Shown piece by piece: positions 22,971-35,015 of a stretch of DNA of 64,000 nt. The position numbers and the translations under genes are program-made. The notes under the pieces were generated by a model. That model ran no database searches. It saw nothing but the letters and a program-made list of their open reading frames with translations, and was not told the DNA's origin. Source of the DNA: Pseudorasbora parva (taxonomy: Eukaryota > Chordata > Actinopteri > Cypriniformes > Gobionidae); contig NC_090191.1 in the NCBI RefSeq assembly GCF_024679245.1, positions 42,842,524 through 42,906,523 of the forward strand, written 5' to 3'. Each line of letters begins with the position of its first letter. Positions within the stretch are counted from its first letter, which is position 1.

Positions 22971-23343
22971 TCGGCTAAACCTCCATTTATACGTCAGAAC
23001 GGAGTTAAATTCCTCTAGTTTCTTAGAGATGCCTCATTTTACAGTTGTCTGTGTGTGTGTTTGCACTATTAATACACGGCTTGTCTGCGTGCCCTGAAAT
23101 CCCCACGACCCGGATCAGCTGCTTATATCCCAGCTGGCCGTTTGATGACGGAGACTCAGGCATGTTAAGCCCGAAATGTGGCGTCCATGTGCTTTCCCAG
23201 GCCGAAGGAAAGCCGTCTGACATTGGTGCTCGAATGTTTCCTAAGGTGAAGGTTTTAGGGCTGGTGTGAAGGTGAATGTCATGTGTTCATAAGTTCAGTA
23301 GCTGTTTTGTACACTTAAAAAAAAAAGCACCAATGTTTTCCAG

Positions 23344-24839
23344 ATGGATGCAGAGGCGGAGCAGGTGGAGACGACGACGACGACGGAGGTGATGGAGGCC
23401 GCAGACACGCCCTCGCAGGAGGAGCCGGCATTGGACAACAAGTTCAGGTGAGGTCACATGACCAAAGCGACTGTTGTCATTGGTTATTCTCATCAATATT
23501 CATCTAGGGCTGCAACTACACACTTACAAATTATTTTTAAAAAGAAGTTACCTGGTTGCCTTTAATTTTAAATTCATTGAAATACATTTTTTTAGTTAAT
23601 ACAATGAACCTTTTTGAGAATCAACAACCTTTATTCAAATAATATTAAATATTTCAATTTTTAAAAATGACCACCATAGGATTCAAATCCATCTAAAAAA
23701 AAAAATTAAATGTGTTCAAAAGAGAACCAAGGACTCCACAAGCTGCTCCAGAGAGATCTCTAGTGCATTACACCCATAGCTGCATAATTTCTTAAATAAT
23801 TCACAAAGACGGCACTAATCTACCTTCATGTTTTTGTGTGTGAAAGGCCTAGTCTCTATTTTAACCTGCAATAAAATAACCAAAAAAATGTTGTTTATAA
23901 TTTTCAATGGCAAAAATAGACCATAATTATTGCATAAATGTAAAAAAAATACCATCAAATAATCTCAAAATACAAAATTAAAAAGAAAAAATATTATTGA
24001 AGAAAAATAAATAGCTGGGATGGAGGAAGTTTAATTTGTTCATGTGCTTCTCCTTCGGGCAAGTAAATCGGTCAGTACAGTAAAAATGTGCTGCTCCGGA
24101 AAAAAGTTAGATTTGTGTGTGTGTGTGTGTGTTGTAAATATAACTTATTCTGAAGCGATATTCTCACCAGTGTTGACATATTTAAAATCATATTTGTGAT
24201 ATTTTGCCTTTTATAAAGGGCATTTCCCCCTAATCTTATTAAATATCGACTCTGCTTCAGGTTTAATTTTATATTCTTAAATTTGATCAATACATTCAAT
24301 TAAAATAAGGCACTATAAGGCTGTTACCAGTCAAATTAAATAATTTACACAAAAATTGCATCGTGATGGTGTTCAGAGAAAACGGCACATTTAGTCATGT
24401 GATGTTGTTTACCTGTATCGTATGTTATAAAGATAAAAACGCCACATGTTGAATGTTTACCGTGATTTCTCACCGTTTTGAGAAATGGGGCGATCTTTGG
24501 TCTCGTTGTATGATTATGATTCGATTATGATTTGTTCCCTGCCCGATCGTTAGGCCGAGGGCAAGGGGCGTTTCAGAACGTTATTTTTGTAGGAAATGTA
24601 ACCGTTGTCGACTGATGCTGACGTTCTTTGACTGAATTGTTTGCTTTATTAATTGTATAGCTTCTTATCCCTTTTACTTTTATAAAAGCGCACACAAACT
24701 TACATTTAACAACTGGGTTGTGTTTTAAACGTGTGTGTGTTTTGCCTGACACTCTGTTTGTGTTTGTGTTTCACCTGACGCTGTGTGTTTGTGTCCGTTT
24801 TGCCTGACGTGCGCGCTCTGTGTGTGTGTTTCGCCTGAC

Positions 24840-24870
<31 letters not shown>

Positions 24871-27800
24871 TTCACCTGACGCTCTGTGTGTTTGTGTGTG
24901 TGTTTCACCTTACGCTCTGTGTGTGTGTGTGTGTGTGTGTGTTTCACCTTACGCTGTGTGTGTGTTTCGCCTGACGTGCGCGCTCTGTGTGTGTGTATGT
25001 GTGTGTGTTTCACCTGACGCTGTGTGTTTGTGTCCGTTTTGCCTGACGTGCGCTCTCTGTGTGTGTGTATGTGTGTGTGTTTCACCTGACGCTGTGTGTT
25101 TGTGTCCGTTTTGCCTGACGTGCGCGCTCTGTGTGTGTTTCGCCTGACGCTCTGTGTGTGTGTGTGTGTGTGTGTTTCACCTGACGCTCTGTGTGTGTGT
25201 GTGTGTGTGTGTGTTTTGCCTGACGTGCGCTCTCTGTGTATGTGTGTGTGTTTCGCCTGGCGCTCTGAGACGCCACTCATTTATGATGGAAGGAAACCGA
25301 GCCACTTACATTTTTATTACTGATATTTTGCACCAATTTCACAGGAAGTGACGATGTTGATCTCTTGAACACATCCCGCTTTATTCGCAGATGTTTTATG
25401 CGATTATTCCAATTTTTGCCCACAGGTGTAATTTGCACCACTGTTGTCTTTCCAGAGAATGAGTCTCATGTTTGTGTCTGAGCTTCAGTTCTGGTCGTTT
25501 GCAGGGGTCGAGGAATGAAGTTTCGCGGCAGAGGTGGCCGGATGGGCCGCGGGGTTCGAGGCGGGCGTGGGATGATGATGATGATGAAAGGCTTCAGACC
25601 GCCGGGTCACATGAGAGGCAGAGGTCGTGACGGGTTCGCCAATGGATTTGGACCCATGAGGTCCGGCGCAAGTGTTATCAGTCTCTCTTATATCTCCTAT
25701 TATTATTTTAAAGCGATACTCCACCGTTTCATATTAAACTGTTATTCCCTTAACTAAGACGAGTTGATACACTCCTCTCTCGTCTCAGTGTGTGCTCTTA
25801 AAGGGTTAGTTCAGCCAAAAATGAAATGTCTGTCATTAACTCCTCCCCCTAATGTCGCTTTTGCGAATTGATTGATTCATGATTCGGATCGCGTGTCAAA
25901 CGGCTGAAATCACGAGACATTGGCGATCCGAATCATGAATCGATTCGCTGATTCATAACCGTTTGACTCTTTATTTGTGGATTGAACACAAACGCGGAAG
26001 AGAAGCCAATGCTGAATAAAGTCGTAGTTTTTGTTATTTTTGGACCCAAATGTATTTTGGATGCTTCAAGAGACTCTAATTAACCCACTGATGTCTCATA
26101 TGGACTACTGTGATGATGTTTTTATTCCCTTTCTGGACATGGACAGTATAGTGTGCATACACTTGCATACGCTCTCAGACTAAATATAAAATATCTTAAA
26201 CTGTGTGTGAAGATGAACGGAGGTCTTACGGGTGTGGAGCGACATTAGGGAGACGAGTTAATGACAGACATTTCATTTTCTTTTAACCCTTTAAGAGCAC
26301 ACACTGAGACGAGAGAGGTGTGTATCAACTCGTCTTAGTTAAGGGAATAACAGTTTAATATGAAACGGTGGAGAATCGCTTTTATGAACCGGGTTATGAA
26401 AAAGCCCCTTTTCTCTGTGTTTTTAGGAGAGGCATGGGCAGGACGTGGCCGTATCCAGACATGCGTGGCCGTCGAGGTCGAGGCGGTCCGATGGGAATGA
26501 GTTTGGGTCCGCCGCCACCACCGCCTCCTCCACCCATGCACATGAGAGGTCCTCCACCACACATGCACAGGTGTCCGCACCACTCCAACAAACATAGTTT
26601 ATTTTTATAGACTGCATGCAAATGTGCTTTTTTTTTTTGTATCCTGGGACGTCATTTCTTGATCGATCTTCACTTTGATGAGCTGAGATTTTTTTAGTTG
26701 ATGCGTGAACAAAACGTAACATTATTTGTAGCGCCCGCCATCCAATAATAGCTTTGACCCTTCTTTATAAGAAATTGTGAATTTTATCACAAAACTTATT
26801 AAAAAACTATTAATATATTATAGCCCTAATAGTAACATATCAAATAGGGCTGAGATTTAAAAAAAAAAAAATATATATATATATATACACACCAATCAGG
26901 CATAACATGTTGAACTGGGAAGTAAATAACACTGCTGATCTCTTCATCACGGCTCCTGTTAGTGGGTGGGATATATTAGGCAGCAAGTGAACATTAGTCC
27001 TCAGAGTTGATGTGTGTGAAGCAGGAGAAATGGGCAAGCGTAAGGATTTGAGCGAGTTTGGCCAGATTGTGACGGCTAGACGACTGGGTCAGAGCATCTC
27101 CAAAACTGCAGCTCTTGTGGGCTGTTCCCGGTCTGCAGTGGTCAGTATCTATCAAAAGTGCTCCAAGGAAGGACCAGTGGAGAACCGGCCACAGGGTCAT
27201 GGGCGGCCAAGGCTCATTGATGCACGTGGGGAGCGAAGGCTGGCCCGTGGGGTCCGATCAAACAGACGAGCTACTGGAGCTCAAACTGCTCCAGAAGTTA
27301 ATGCTGGTTCTGATAGAAAGCTGTCAGAATACACAGAGCAGCTCAGTTTGAGGCGTATGGACCAGTCAGGGTGACCTCTGACCCCTGACCCCGCCGAAAG
27401 CACCAACAGTGGCACGTGAGCATCAGAACTGGACCACGGAGAAATGGAAGAAGGTGGCCTGGTCTGAGGAATCACGTGTTCTTCTACATCACGTGGATGG
27501 CCGGGTGTGTGTGTGTGTGTGTGGTTTACCTGGGGAACACATGGCCCCAGGATGCACTATGGGAAGAAGGCGAGCTGGTGGAGGCAGTGTGATGCTTTGG
27601 CCAATGTTCTGCTGGGAAACCTTGGGTCCTCCATCCATGTGGATGTTACTTTGACACGCTCCACCTACCTAAGCATTGCTGAGACCATGTTCAGCCTTTG
27701 ATGGAAACGGTATTCTGGTGGCTGTGGCTCTTCCAGCAGGATAATGCTCCTGACACAAAGCACAAACGCTTCAGGAATGGTTTGAGGAGCACAACGACCA

Positions 27801-30167
27801 GTTTAACCAACACAATATTAGGATAATCATAATGTCGTGCCTGATCTGTGTATATAGAGCCACTATGCCAGCTTTGGCAACGAAGTGTTAATTTCATGTT
27901 TTGTACGTACGCCAACACAAACTTGCGCTACATTTGTAAGGAAAGAAATGTTGAGTGTAAAGGTTGTGTTTATCGTCACAGGCACGGCCCGCCGCCCCCC
28001 CCACCAGGGCATCCGGCCTTCAGAGGACGGCCCCCACATCCGAGAGGGCGGGGCTTGATGCCGCCAGGTCCGCCTCGCTTCTTCCACCCCAGAGGGTAAG
28101 ACCGCACTCAGCCGCTTCTCACTTCCACAGACGCACACTAGGGCTGGGTATCGATTCAGAGGATTCGATTCACAAGCTTTCAAATCGATTCGATTCTCGA
28201 TTCCACTCAAATGAATATCGAGTTAATACAAATACTGTATTTTCCGGACTCTAAGTCACTCTGGAGTATAAGGGTGCGTTCACACTTGTAGTTCAGTTAG
28301 TTTGGTTCGTTTGGTCCGGACCCAAAAACAAAAACAAAACATATAGTCCTGGTCCGCTTGGCGTTCACACGGGCATTTTTAACAGCGCACCTAAAGTTAC
28401 CGAACCAAAGGCACAGGGAGACTCTCACAACCTGATTGGTCGGCTTATATGACGTAGGAGCTGCTTACCGAACATTCAAAACAACGCCGTGTGCCGGATT
28501 AAACGCCATCATTTTATGCGTGTTCATGGCATTATTTACCCGCTGAGAACTCATGAAGAGCTCATAAAATGTTCAAAACATTCAAAACAGCTCCAGGATT
28601 TCCTCCGTTGTGCAGAGAAGAGACGGCCGTCCTGTCGTCTGTGCCGACTGATGGGCAGCAGGTCCTCTGATGAGAAGAGCCAGGTTTGCTTTTTGTGCGT
28701 TTTTCTGGCATTTTCAAAACCTGCTTGAACCAAAATATTGACGAGGCTCTTCCTCGTTGCTCTACGTTTGCCCTCTAATGTTAACGTTACTCATTCTGGA
28801 TACACCGATCTTTTCGCGTCGTCACATCAGCTGACTACGCGTCGCATCTTGTGACATCACGTCCTGTTTTTGGTTCGTTTACATGTCTTTGGTCCGTGTT
28901 GAGTTCATATATCAATCGAACCGCACCAGAGTTCGTCTGGAAGCGGACCGAGACCCGTCTCTTTAGCGCTCTCGGTCCGCTGGTTTGGTGCGCAGCAGGG
29001 TTCGGATGGCAGCGTTCACATGTGTTCAAATGAACCGCACTTAAAGAGCAATCGCACCAGGGTTTGTTTTAATCCAACCACACATGACAAGTGTGAACGC
29101 ACCGCACCCTAAGTTGCATCAGTCAAAAAATGCGTCGTGAAGAGGAAAAAACATTAGGGCAGAAGCAGTGCGGAGAGCGCTCGCTGTGCATAATCGAGCA
29201 GAAATGTGCATAAAATGATCCGAACTTCCCACTACTAGTGTATAACCAATCGGAGAAGAGCCCTTCTAGCCAATCATAGACAAAAAAGGCAGTGCCTTCC
29301 CCTACCATCCTGGGGAGAAAAATATTGCGTACCGGAAGCCGCCATTTTAGCAATGAGTGAATGACGTCGATTCTTTGTAATGTTGCACAAGGCAAATAAG
29401 AGGGTGACATCTAGTGGAGAAGACTAGTAATTAGATTTATGTTAATCTTATATTTGATGTCAGCGGAAATAAATATGAAGAAAACGATTTGTGGACTTTG
29501 AGAATAGATTCTGAAACGACCAGATTTAAAAAAAGTTTTTTTGCCCAGCCCTAACGCACACGCGGAGAGCCTCTGCGGCGAGACCACCAGCACACACACT
29601 GTAAAAAAATATTGTTGATTTAACTTAAAAATGTAAGTCACCTGGTTGCCTTAATTTTTTAGTTATTGAAATCAAAAATGTGAGTTGATACAATGAAGGA
29701 AATTGGGTTTGTAAATAGAAACTAAAAATATTATTGTATCTAAACCACATAAATGTGATAAATCATGAAAATAGCACAATTTGGCTGCGTCGTCACAAAT
29801 AAAACACACAATTACCCAATATGCTTACACAATCTTAATAATATTTGAATAAAGGTTGTCAATCCTCAAAAATGTTCATTGTATTAACTCAAATTTGTAA
29901 TTTCAATGAACTCAATTTTAAGGCAACCAGGTATTTTTTTTACAGTGTAAGAAATAAAGTTGAGCTAGTGCATGAAACCCTGTTTTTCTTGAATTCTGTG
30001 TTACAAAATGACGAGTTTCGGCCCCTCTTGAGCACAGCAGGCCAATCCAAATGTGTGATTTTATCCTTTCATGCAGCTACCACAACGGATCGGCCCCTCC
30101 TCTGCCCCATCCGCCTCCAGGCAGGGGCCATCGATGGCCGGGGCCCCCTGGTGGCCGGAAGTTTTAA
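23344..30167 (+). CDS. Unnamed small RG-rich, proline-rich protein (probable RNA-binding), isoform ending in exon 6
   Basis: Exons 23344-23447, 25505-25660, 26427-26570, 27982-28095 and 30077-30167 join in frame to 202 codons plus stop. The N-terminus is acidic ([20 protein letters not shown]). Exon 3 is packed with RG/RGG motifs ([17 protein letters not shown]), a five-Met run and GRGRDG. Exon 4 has RGRRGRGG and nine consecutive prolines. Exons 5 and 6 alternate PPG and RGR ([14 protein letters not shown]). RG/RGG plus polyproline is typical of disordered nuclear RNA-binding or splicing-associated proteins, but I do not recognise the gene. Four clean splice junctions of matching phase support it. 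The exon 3 donor (ATGAG|GTCCGG) is weak. Its introns host a Tc1 copy, nested MITEs and a hAT element. Confidence 0.72.
24730..25265. repeat. GTGTGTTTCACCTGACGCTC minisatellite in intron 2
   Basis: About twelve units of variable length, each with a (TG)n stretch and TTTCACCTGACGCTCTG or TTTTGCCTGACGTGCGCGCT. A longer repeat (CGCTGTGTGTTTGTGTCCGT ... GTGCGC) occurs at about 24779, 25018 and 25090. Frames across it are low-complexity artefacts. Confidence 0.9.
25707..26384. mobile_element. Outer palindromic element interrupted at its centre (intron 3)
   Basis: Left arm 25707-25797 (AAAGCGATACTCCACCGTTT ... GTGTGTGCTC) is mirrored by the right arm 26295-26384 (GAGCACACACTG ... AAACGGTGGAGAATCGCTTT). 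All sequence between the arms belongs to a second element. It ends 42 nt before exon 4. Confidence 0.82.
25798..26294. mobile_element. TTAAAGGGTTAGTTCA-family MITE inserted in the loop of another element
   Basis: Bounded by TTAA at 25798-25801 and 26291-26294 (TTAAAGGGTTAGTTCAGCC ... AACCCTTTAA). The interior matches the copies at 6386 and 11759 (GATTCATGATTCGGATCGCG; AATGCTGAATAAAGTCGTAG). The right terminus has lost part of the TGAACTAACCC motif. Confidence 0.85.
26870..27857 (+). mobile_element. Tc1-like transposon, inactive (intron 4 of RG/proline-rich gene)
   Basis: Ends ACCAATCAGGCATAACATG and CGTGCCTGATCTGTGTATAT are imperfect inverted repeats. The transposase begins [19 protein letters not shown] at 27027, keeps the helix-turn-helix ([19 protein letters not shown]), then breaks near 27374. 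A second piece (27409-27654) has [16 protein letters not shown] (Glu in place of the catalytic Asp) and the same TG-expanded codons as the copy at 1830-2820. The middle and the C-terminus are missing or frameshifted. Both copies derive from an already defective relative. Confidence 0.88.
28139..29553. mobile_element. hAT-type element with perfect 8-bp target duplication, carrying nested insertions
   Basis: Starts TAGGGCTGGGTATCGATTC and ends TTTTTTGCCCAGCCCTA, flanked on both sides by ACGCACAC (28131-28138 and 29554-29561). It lies just after exon 5 of the RG/proline-rich gene. Inside is a fragment of another common repeat (CTCTAAGTCACTCTGGAGTATAA ... AGTTGCATCAGTCAAAAAAT), itself split by the element at 28271-29110. 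Confidence 0.88.
28271..29110. mobile_element. Innermost TIR element (AGGGTGCGTTCACACTTG family)
   Basis: AGGGTGCGTTCACACTTGTA at the left and ACAAGTGTGAACGCACCGCA...CCCT at the right are inverted. The flanks read TAA on both sides, compatible with a 3-bp TWA-type duplication as in PIF/Harbinger elements. The inner part contains repeated TTTGGTCCGGACCC-like and GGTTCGTTT motifs. A 79-codon frame (28489-28728) shows no family resemblance. Confidence 0.78.
29597..29948. mobile_element. Short TIR element (CACTGTAAAAAAATATT)
   Basis: CACTGTAAAAAAATATTG at the left is mirrored by AATACC...TTTTTTTTACAGTGT at the right. Sub-terminal CACCTGGTTGCCTTAA is mirrored by TTAAGGCAACCAGGTA. A related piece lies at about 23516-23700. 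It ends about 130 nt before exon 6 of the RG/proline-rich gene. Confidence 0.8.
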
Positions 30168-30289
30168 CGCAGCTAAAATCTGTAGCGTTAATGGCCACCG
30201 CTCACTCATTTCTGTCCGAACAGACTCGCAGGTCCTTTTACTGTAACGAACACGCTACCTTTTTATTTGATTTCTTTTATACATGTTAC

Positions 30290-31263
30290 TTAAAGGGTTA
30301 GTTCACCCTAAAAATTTAAATACTGTCAATAATTACTTACCCTCATGTCGCTGGCCAGCCGTCAGACCTCCGCTCATCTTCACACACAGATGAAGATATT
30401 AGTGTTGAAATCTGATGGCTCAGAAAGGCCTTCATTGACACCAATGTCATTTCCTCTCTCAAGACCCATAAAGGCACTAAAGACGTCGTTACAAAGCCCA
30501 TCTCACTACAGCGGCTCTACAATCATTGATGAAGAGGCCAGAATAGAGTTAGTGCGGGAAAAACACTAAATAACGACTTATATAGTGATGGCCGATTTCA
30601 GAACAAAGCTTCGAACCGTTATGAGTCAGTGAATCGATTCATGATTCGGATCTCCAATGTCACGTGATTTCAGCAGTTTGACACGCGGTCTGAATCATGA
30701 ATCGATTCATGACTCATAACGGTTCGACGCTTTGTTTTGAAATCGGCCATCACTATATAAGTCGTTATTTAGTGTTTTTCGCCTTATAATGTGTTCATTT
30801 CAAAACAAAGCTTCGAACCGTTATGAGTCAGTGAATCGACTCCTGATTCGGATTGCGAGTCAAACTGCTGAAATCACGTGAGTTTGAATCGATTCACTGA
30901 CTCATAACGGTTCGAATCATGAATCGATTCACTGACTCAGAACGGTTCGAAGCTTTGTTCTGAAATCGGCCATCACTATATAAGTCGTTATTTAGTGTTT
31001 TCCCGCACTAACTCTATTCTGGCCTCTTCATCAATGATTGTAGAGCCGCTGTAGTGAGATGGGCTTTGTAACGACGTCTTTAGTGCCTTTATGGGTCTTG
31101 AGAGAGGAAATGACATTGGTGTCAATGAAGGCCTTTCTGAGCCATCGGATTTCAACACTAATATCTTCATCTGTGTGTGAAGATGAGCGGAGGACTGACG
31201 GCTGGCCAACCACAGGAGGAATTAATGACAGACTTTACACTTTGGGGTGAACTAAGCCTTTAA
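30290..31263. mobile_element. 974-bp palindromic TTAAAGGGTTAGTTCA-family element
   Basis: Bounded by TTAA (30290-30293 and 31260-31263). Arms of over 400 nt are inverted copies: CAGACCTCCGCTCATCTTCA on the left is mirrored near 31180. The centre has repeated AACCGTTATGAGTCAGTGAA / GAATCGATTCA motifs. The two 73-codon frames (30345-30569 and 31209-30988) are the same sequence read from each arm, not a gene. A half copy lies at 58101. Confidence 0.88.
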
Positions 31264-33520
31264 TTTGAGGAAAATCCCGAAAACCATTTAAAAGCACTCT
31301 CACTCTGAGGAAGAGAAGGACACGACATATGTTCTGATTTAAACTAAGTGTGTTTTTACTCCTAAGTGTTGTGTAGTCAGCGTGGTGCTATTCCTGTGAG
31401 CCTTAAACAATCTTGTTCCTTTATGAAAACAAGTGAGTTTTTAGAGACCGAGAGCATGTCGTTGATATTTCTGTACTCCTTGGACGTCTCAAAACATGGC
31501 ATTTACCAAGCAGATCTTCATGTGTAGTGCTCATGAACTAATACTGATTTAATATCATAAATGTGCAGCTACTTTAGAGTCAAGTTGAGAATATTGCTGT
31601 TGAAAAAGTATTCATGTTTCTTTCTTTGGTTGAATGATTTTGTTCAAATCACAAATATGACAGTAGAGTAGCGCTACAATTTATAACTTCTTTAAACCAA
31701 TATTTCCTTGCTTTTCTATTATAAGCCCGAGTATTTGATTCAAAATAGCAAAACTTAAAAATAATAAAAAAGCCTCTCCTCTGTGTTGAGTTTTTGAAGT
31801 GTTATTATGGCACATTCACGTATTGTAACTGATAGTCATGTGGATTTGTGAATGTAAATTGATCAGATAACAACTTAGTTTTGACAAACAAAACAATAAA
31901 GTTAAGATAAAATGACCTCTCTTTTTTTATTTATTGTCCATTTGAACTAAAAAAGCTGAATGTCCATTATTTTTTTTATGTAAGTACTGCTCATTTCTCA
32001 AGCCAAATGGACAAATATACATGAGCACTGAAATATGATGGAAATGACTGGTTATATTATGAATACTGCATAATAAAGCACATAGAAGACTGTTCTATTA
32101 CTGAGTAAAGTTACGCTTTAAATGCACTGAATTAAAGTTGCACAGGCCGGATGTCCAAGGATGTGTGCATGAAATAAATGTACTTATTTAACAGTTCAGA
32201 TGCATAAAACAAGGGCACTTGTCATCATCGCAGGCCACGCTGTAGAGCACGAGAGTGATTTTAACACTAAATAGTCAAAAGTTTGGAGACGCTCATTTCT
32301 CATGTGTTAAAGTTAACAGTAAAGTGATTCAAAACTGGAACACATGGAAGTAAACGGGGATGGAAAGCTCTGGACGGTCATCAAGACTCCATCTTGGGAT
32401 GCTTTTATACGCTATTAAAGGAGGAGCGAGTAAGATCTATGGTCTACAAAAATCCTGTTTTAATGGGAGTTAACACTTTGGAAGACTTTTTTTACAACGT
32501 TAAACTGAATTTAGATCTATAAAATAGATTAATTGCATGACAAACAAGAATCGTTTGAAGAATTTAAAGGGACAGTTCACCACAAAACTCTGTCCTTTAC
32601 TCTCCTCGAGTTGTGAGTTTCTTTGTTCTGTTGAACACAAAAGAAGATATTTGGAAGAATCTGTAACCATCCATAGTACCCCCCCCCCCCCCCCCCCCGT
32701 ACTATGGAAGTCAATGGGGACCAATAACATTCATCAAAATATCTCATTACCCAAGTTTTGTTATCGACAAAGTAAAAAAAGATAGTGAAATTTCCTGTCT
32801 CCAGCCTGTTTCCATCCATTTCTTTTACTGATAAAATGGTGTGCGTAAGATGTCATCCCTAAAAAAAGCACATTGTCTCAAGTTTTGTTAGTAAAAATAG
32901 CCCTCGAGTCGTTTCCATACGTAATTTTGCATATATTGCAAATTATTTTGTATCTTTCACGTCCCAAATACAAAGTTTTTGATTGGCAAGATTCGATAAG
33001 AATCTCTTCTGCTCATCAAGGCTGCATTTATTTGATTAAAAATACAGAAAAAAAACGATAGCATTGTGAAATATTATTAAAATGTAGAATAAATGATTTC
33101 GATGTGAATATATTTTAAAATGTAATTTATTTCTTTGAATTTTCAGCATCATGATCCTTCAGAAATCATTCTGATATTAAACATTTATGATTATTATTAG
33201 TAGTTGTGCTCTTAGTACACCCAAAAAACACTTAATACTATCTCTTTAAGAGCAGATGCGTTGAGATCAGATGTGTATAAATCCAAACTTTTGACTTTGT
33301 GACGGCATTAACATGAGCTGCAGAACATTATTCGGATTAATCCGTTTTATTGCACCGCTATCATCAAAAAATGAACACGATCTGTAAGTGCGCAGCTCGA
33401 GGGCTAACACCAGGTGACGTGTGTAGCACTTTGTTTCCTGCACACTGTGTGATTTTAATGTTTTTTTGTTTTGTTTTATTTAATAAAAATAAAAAAATCC
33501 TTTGCGACTGTTGCTTGTCA
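31264..33520. other. Intronic/intergenic AT-rich region with repeat fragments
   Basis: No exon recognised. Fragments: GTCAAAAGTTTGGAGACGCT at about 32276 and GCTCATCAAGGCTGCATTTA at about 33013 belong to the 15745-16640 family. 32567-32760 begins AAAGGGACAGTTCACCACAA and has a run of about 20 C at 32680-32698 followed by TACTATGGAAGTCAATGGGG. The remainder looks unique. Confidence 0.5.
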
Positions 33521-33737
33521 GACTGTACGAACATGACCGCCGCTGTAAGCCATGTCCCGCTGTAAGATCTCAGTTGTTATTAATGTCAGACTGTACGAAC
33601 ATGATCGCCGCTGTAAGCCATGTCCCGCTGTAAGATCTCAGTTGTTATTAATGTCAGACTGTACGAACATGATCGCCGCTGTAAGCCATGTCCCGCTGTA
33701 AGATCTCAGTTGTTATTAATGTCAGACTGTACGATGG
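33521..33737. repeat. 68-bp tandem repeat, about 3.2 copies
   Basis: Unit starts GACTGTACGAACATGA(C/T)CGCC and continues CGCTGTAAGCCATGTCCCGC ... GTTGTTATTAATGTCA. Starts at 33521, 33589, 33657 and 33725 are exactly 68 nt apart, with copies almost identical; the first differs at one C/T. Confidence 0.95.
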
Positions 33738-33874
33738 TGAATGCGCGCTAAAAACGAACGCACGCAAGAAAACTCGTCCGGAGTTTTATATCATCAATGA
33801 ATGCCGCGTTCGGTGACAGTGAGCTGAAATGCTGGCTACAAAGAAGTCTCTAGCTCTCGTTTTGGTCATAAGCC

Positions 33875-34657
33875 CTATTCGCACAGGATTAGTTTTATCT
33901 GCGGATCTCTGGTGATGTGTAATAATTGCAGAGAGTGTCTGTGATCTTAATCCCGTGCGAATCGGCCATGTCTGTCATTTGTAAAGTAAAAATTCCCCCG
34001 CAAATGACCGGCCATATTTCGCTGAACGCCGAGGTCCTGTGATCGTAGTCCCGTGCGACTCGGCATCTGTGATTTGGCCAGGATTAGGCGGACCGGATAT
34101 CATTTTTGCAAGGTTTCTTTCACATTTCTATCTTTATCTTTCACGAAGAATGGAGGCTGCATTCATTGTGCGCACTGTTATGAATTCCCGCACGGATTAT
34201 ACTTTCACTTTAGAATGAGGACCAATTTGGGAGCAAATAGGTTAAATTTGGTGTGTTTAATATTAACATATATACTATTCTTAATGAAAAACAGAAAAAA
34301 AGAATAGTACAATGACAAGCTCGCTTAAACGGGCGCTTTTACATTTAGCTCTGAAACTGAATCCTCCGCCGTATATCGTCAGCTTCTCACTCGCGATAAA
34401 TGAAATCTGACTCCTGCTCAGTTTTTAATTTTAGCGTCTGTTCTCTAACTGAACGAAATTATTTTCATTACTATAAAACTATCAAAACGATATAGATAGA
34501 TATGACTGTTTATGATTTCATACATCTATAACGAAAAAATGACATCCGGGAAAAAGTCAGTAAATTCGAGTACGATCACAGGCTTATCCCGTGCGAATGC
34601 GCCACGTGAAACTCAGATGTGGGAGTCATTTCTAAATCACTAATCCTGTGCGAATAG
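33875..34657. mobile_element. TIR element (CTATTCGCACAGGATTAGT)
   Basis: CTATTCGCACAGGATTAGT at the left is the exact reverse complement of ACTAATCCTGTGCGAATAG at the right, about 780 bp apart. Internal copies of TCCCGTGCGA(A/C)T(C/G) recur at 33951, 34050 and 34590. No transposase-like frame was found, so it is non-autonomous. Confidence 0.82.
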
Positions 34658-35015
34658 TTTGTCCTGAAAAAACGAGATATTTGACGATTGTCGTAGAAGA
34701 AGTCACATCGCAGGATTGTGATGAAGTCACTTGTCATGTGACTGAGGTCAAATTTGGTCATTAATCGGCTGCCGGGGAATATGCCAACCTAACGATGAAA
34801 GACGTCACATTTTATTCTACGATCAGAGGAAACTTTTAGGATTTGCAAAATTTGTCTCAGACGGCCAAAATCGCACAGTGTGCAGTGCACCCGGCTTTAG
34901 TCGACTCTAAAGTCGTGACAGAAATGACAAATGTCGACGAACGCGCGTGTGTTCTGTGTGTTCCTCTGACGGGGCTCTGCTTTCACTCTGGACTGACTCT
35001 TCTTGTCTCCTGAAG

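Noticed and set aside
23045..23269. Frame MSVCVFALLIHGLSACPEIP in intron 1 of the RG/proline-rich gene
   Set aside because: No domain, no matching splice signals; the opposite strand is also open.
26840..26870. AATAGGGCTGAGATT as another hAT end
   Set aside because: Only a few bases match and no partner end or target duplication was found.
28489..28728. 79-codon frame inside the innermost element of the nest
   Set aside because: No family resemblance and no initiation or splice context; probably chance within the element.
30345..30569. 73-codon frame MSLASRQTSAHLHTQMKILV, repeated at 31209-30988 and 58155-58376
   Set aside because: It lies in the arms of the TTAA-family MITE and appears wherever the arm appears, in both orientations; repeat, not gene.
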